Below the pieces are notes generated by a model. It was not told the DNA's origin, searched no databases, and saw nothing but the letters and a program-made list of their open reading frames with translations. A stretch of DNA of 5,389 nt, from assembly GCA_027010005.1 (NCBI GenBank), contig JALVCM010000043.1, forward strand, positions 1 through 5,389, read 5' to 3'. This DNA comes from Thiohalobacter sp. GTDB lineage: Bacteria; Pseudomonadota; Gammaproteobacteria; DSM-19610. Shown one piece after another: positions 5,262-5,389 of this stretch; within the stretch, counting starts at the first letter, position 1; each line of letters starts with the position of its first letter. Both the position numbers and the translations under genes were made by a program.

Positions 5262-5389
5262 ATGAAAGGCGGACTCGGAAACCTGATGAAGCAGGCCCAG
5301 CAGATGCAGGCCAATGTACAGAAAGCCCAGGAAGAAGTGGCAAAGATGGAAGCCACTGGTGAATCCGGCGGCGGCCTGGTGAAGGTGAC
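5262..5389 (+). CDS. ybaB: YbaB/EbfC nucleoid-associated protein, N-terminal part
   Basis: The first 42 residues are visible and the gene runs off the right edge; family members are about 105-110 residues. It starts [20 protein letters not shown], then a charged helix and [11 protein letters not shown], almost the same as the start of E. coli YbaB ([15 protein letters not shown] ... TGESGAGLVKV) apart from a shorter N-terminus. YbaB/EbfC is a small dimeric DNA-binding protein that coats DNA; it is usually encoded between dnaX and recR, a link to replication and recombinational repair. The 29-bp spacing after dnaX supports one operon. Whether recR follows cannot be seen here. Confidence 0.95.
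   Translation, partial: MKGGLGNLMKQAQQMQANVQKAQEEVAKMEATGESGGGLVKV

Noticed and set aside
1..5389. CRISPR array, tRNA, insertion sequence or phage attachment site
   Set aside because: I found no regularly spaced direct repeats, tRNA-like cloverleaf, transposase or integrase reading frame in either strand.

Overview
The window looks like chromosomal DNA of a gammaproteobacterium. Three things suggest this: the gene order SRP RNA – dnaX – ybaB, a Bat-type gene pair in the arrangement seen in Pseudomonas-like and sulfur-oxidising Gammaproteobacteria, and a TusE/DsrC-family sulfur-relay protein. The exact genus cannot be read from the sequence. A purple-sulfur or other sulfur-oxidising lineage is a guess based only on the DsrC-like gene.

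Left part (1-2277, + strand): the 3' end of a Bat-operon gene, probably the VWA/TPR protein BatB/BatC, overlaps by 7 bp a complete batD-like gene. BatD has a signal peptide, a periplasmic region, one C-terminal membrane helix and a cytoplasmic tail. Both belong to the MoxR–DUF58–Bat membrane systems.

Middle part (2212-3150, - strand): a stand-alone CheY-like receiver protein (2291-2698) runs convergently into batD. Its likely intrinsic terminator lies inside the batD coding sequence. Upstream of it is a tusE/dsrC-family gene (2800-3135) with a clear terminator. The presumed promoter of the receiver gene is squeezed against that terminator.

Intergenic 3136-3430: about 295 bases without a protein gene. 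It holds the tusE ribosome binding site, an 81-bp inverted-repeat element of the widespread 'CATTGCGAGCG' type, an AT-rich stretch with a short palindrome, and an extended -10 promoter with a short hairpin-containing leader.

Right part (3430-5389, + strand): a small (4.5S-type) SRP RNA, then dnaX (clamp-loader tau), then the start of ybaB/ebfC. dnaX–ybaB (usually followed by recR) is a conserved DNA replication/repair cluster. The dnaX -10 hexamer sits in the loop of a 6-bp inverted repeat just after the SRP RNA.

I saw no CRISPR array, insertion sequence, tRNA or clearly new multi-gene system. The best leads are the shifted cysteine arrangement in the TusE/DsrC protein, the orphan receiver with its interlocked signals, and the inverted-repeat element in front of tusE.
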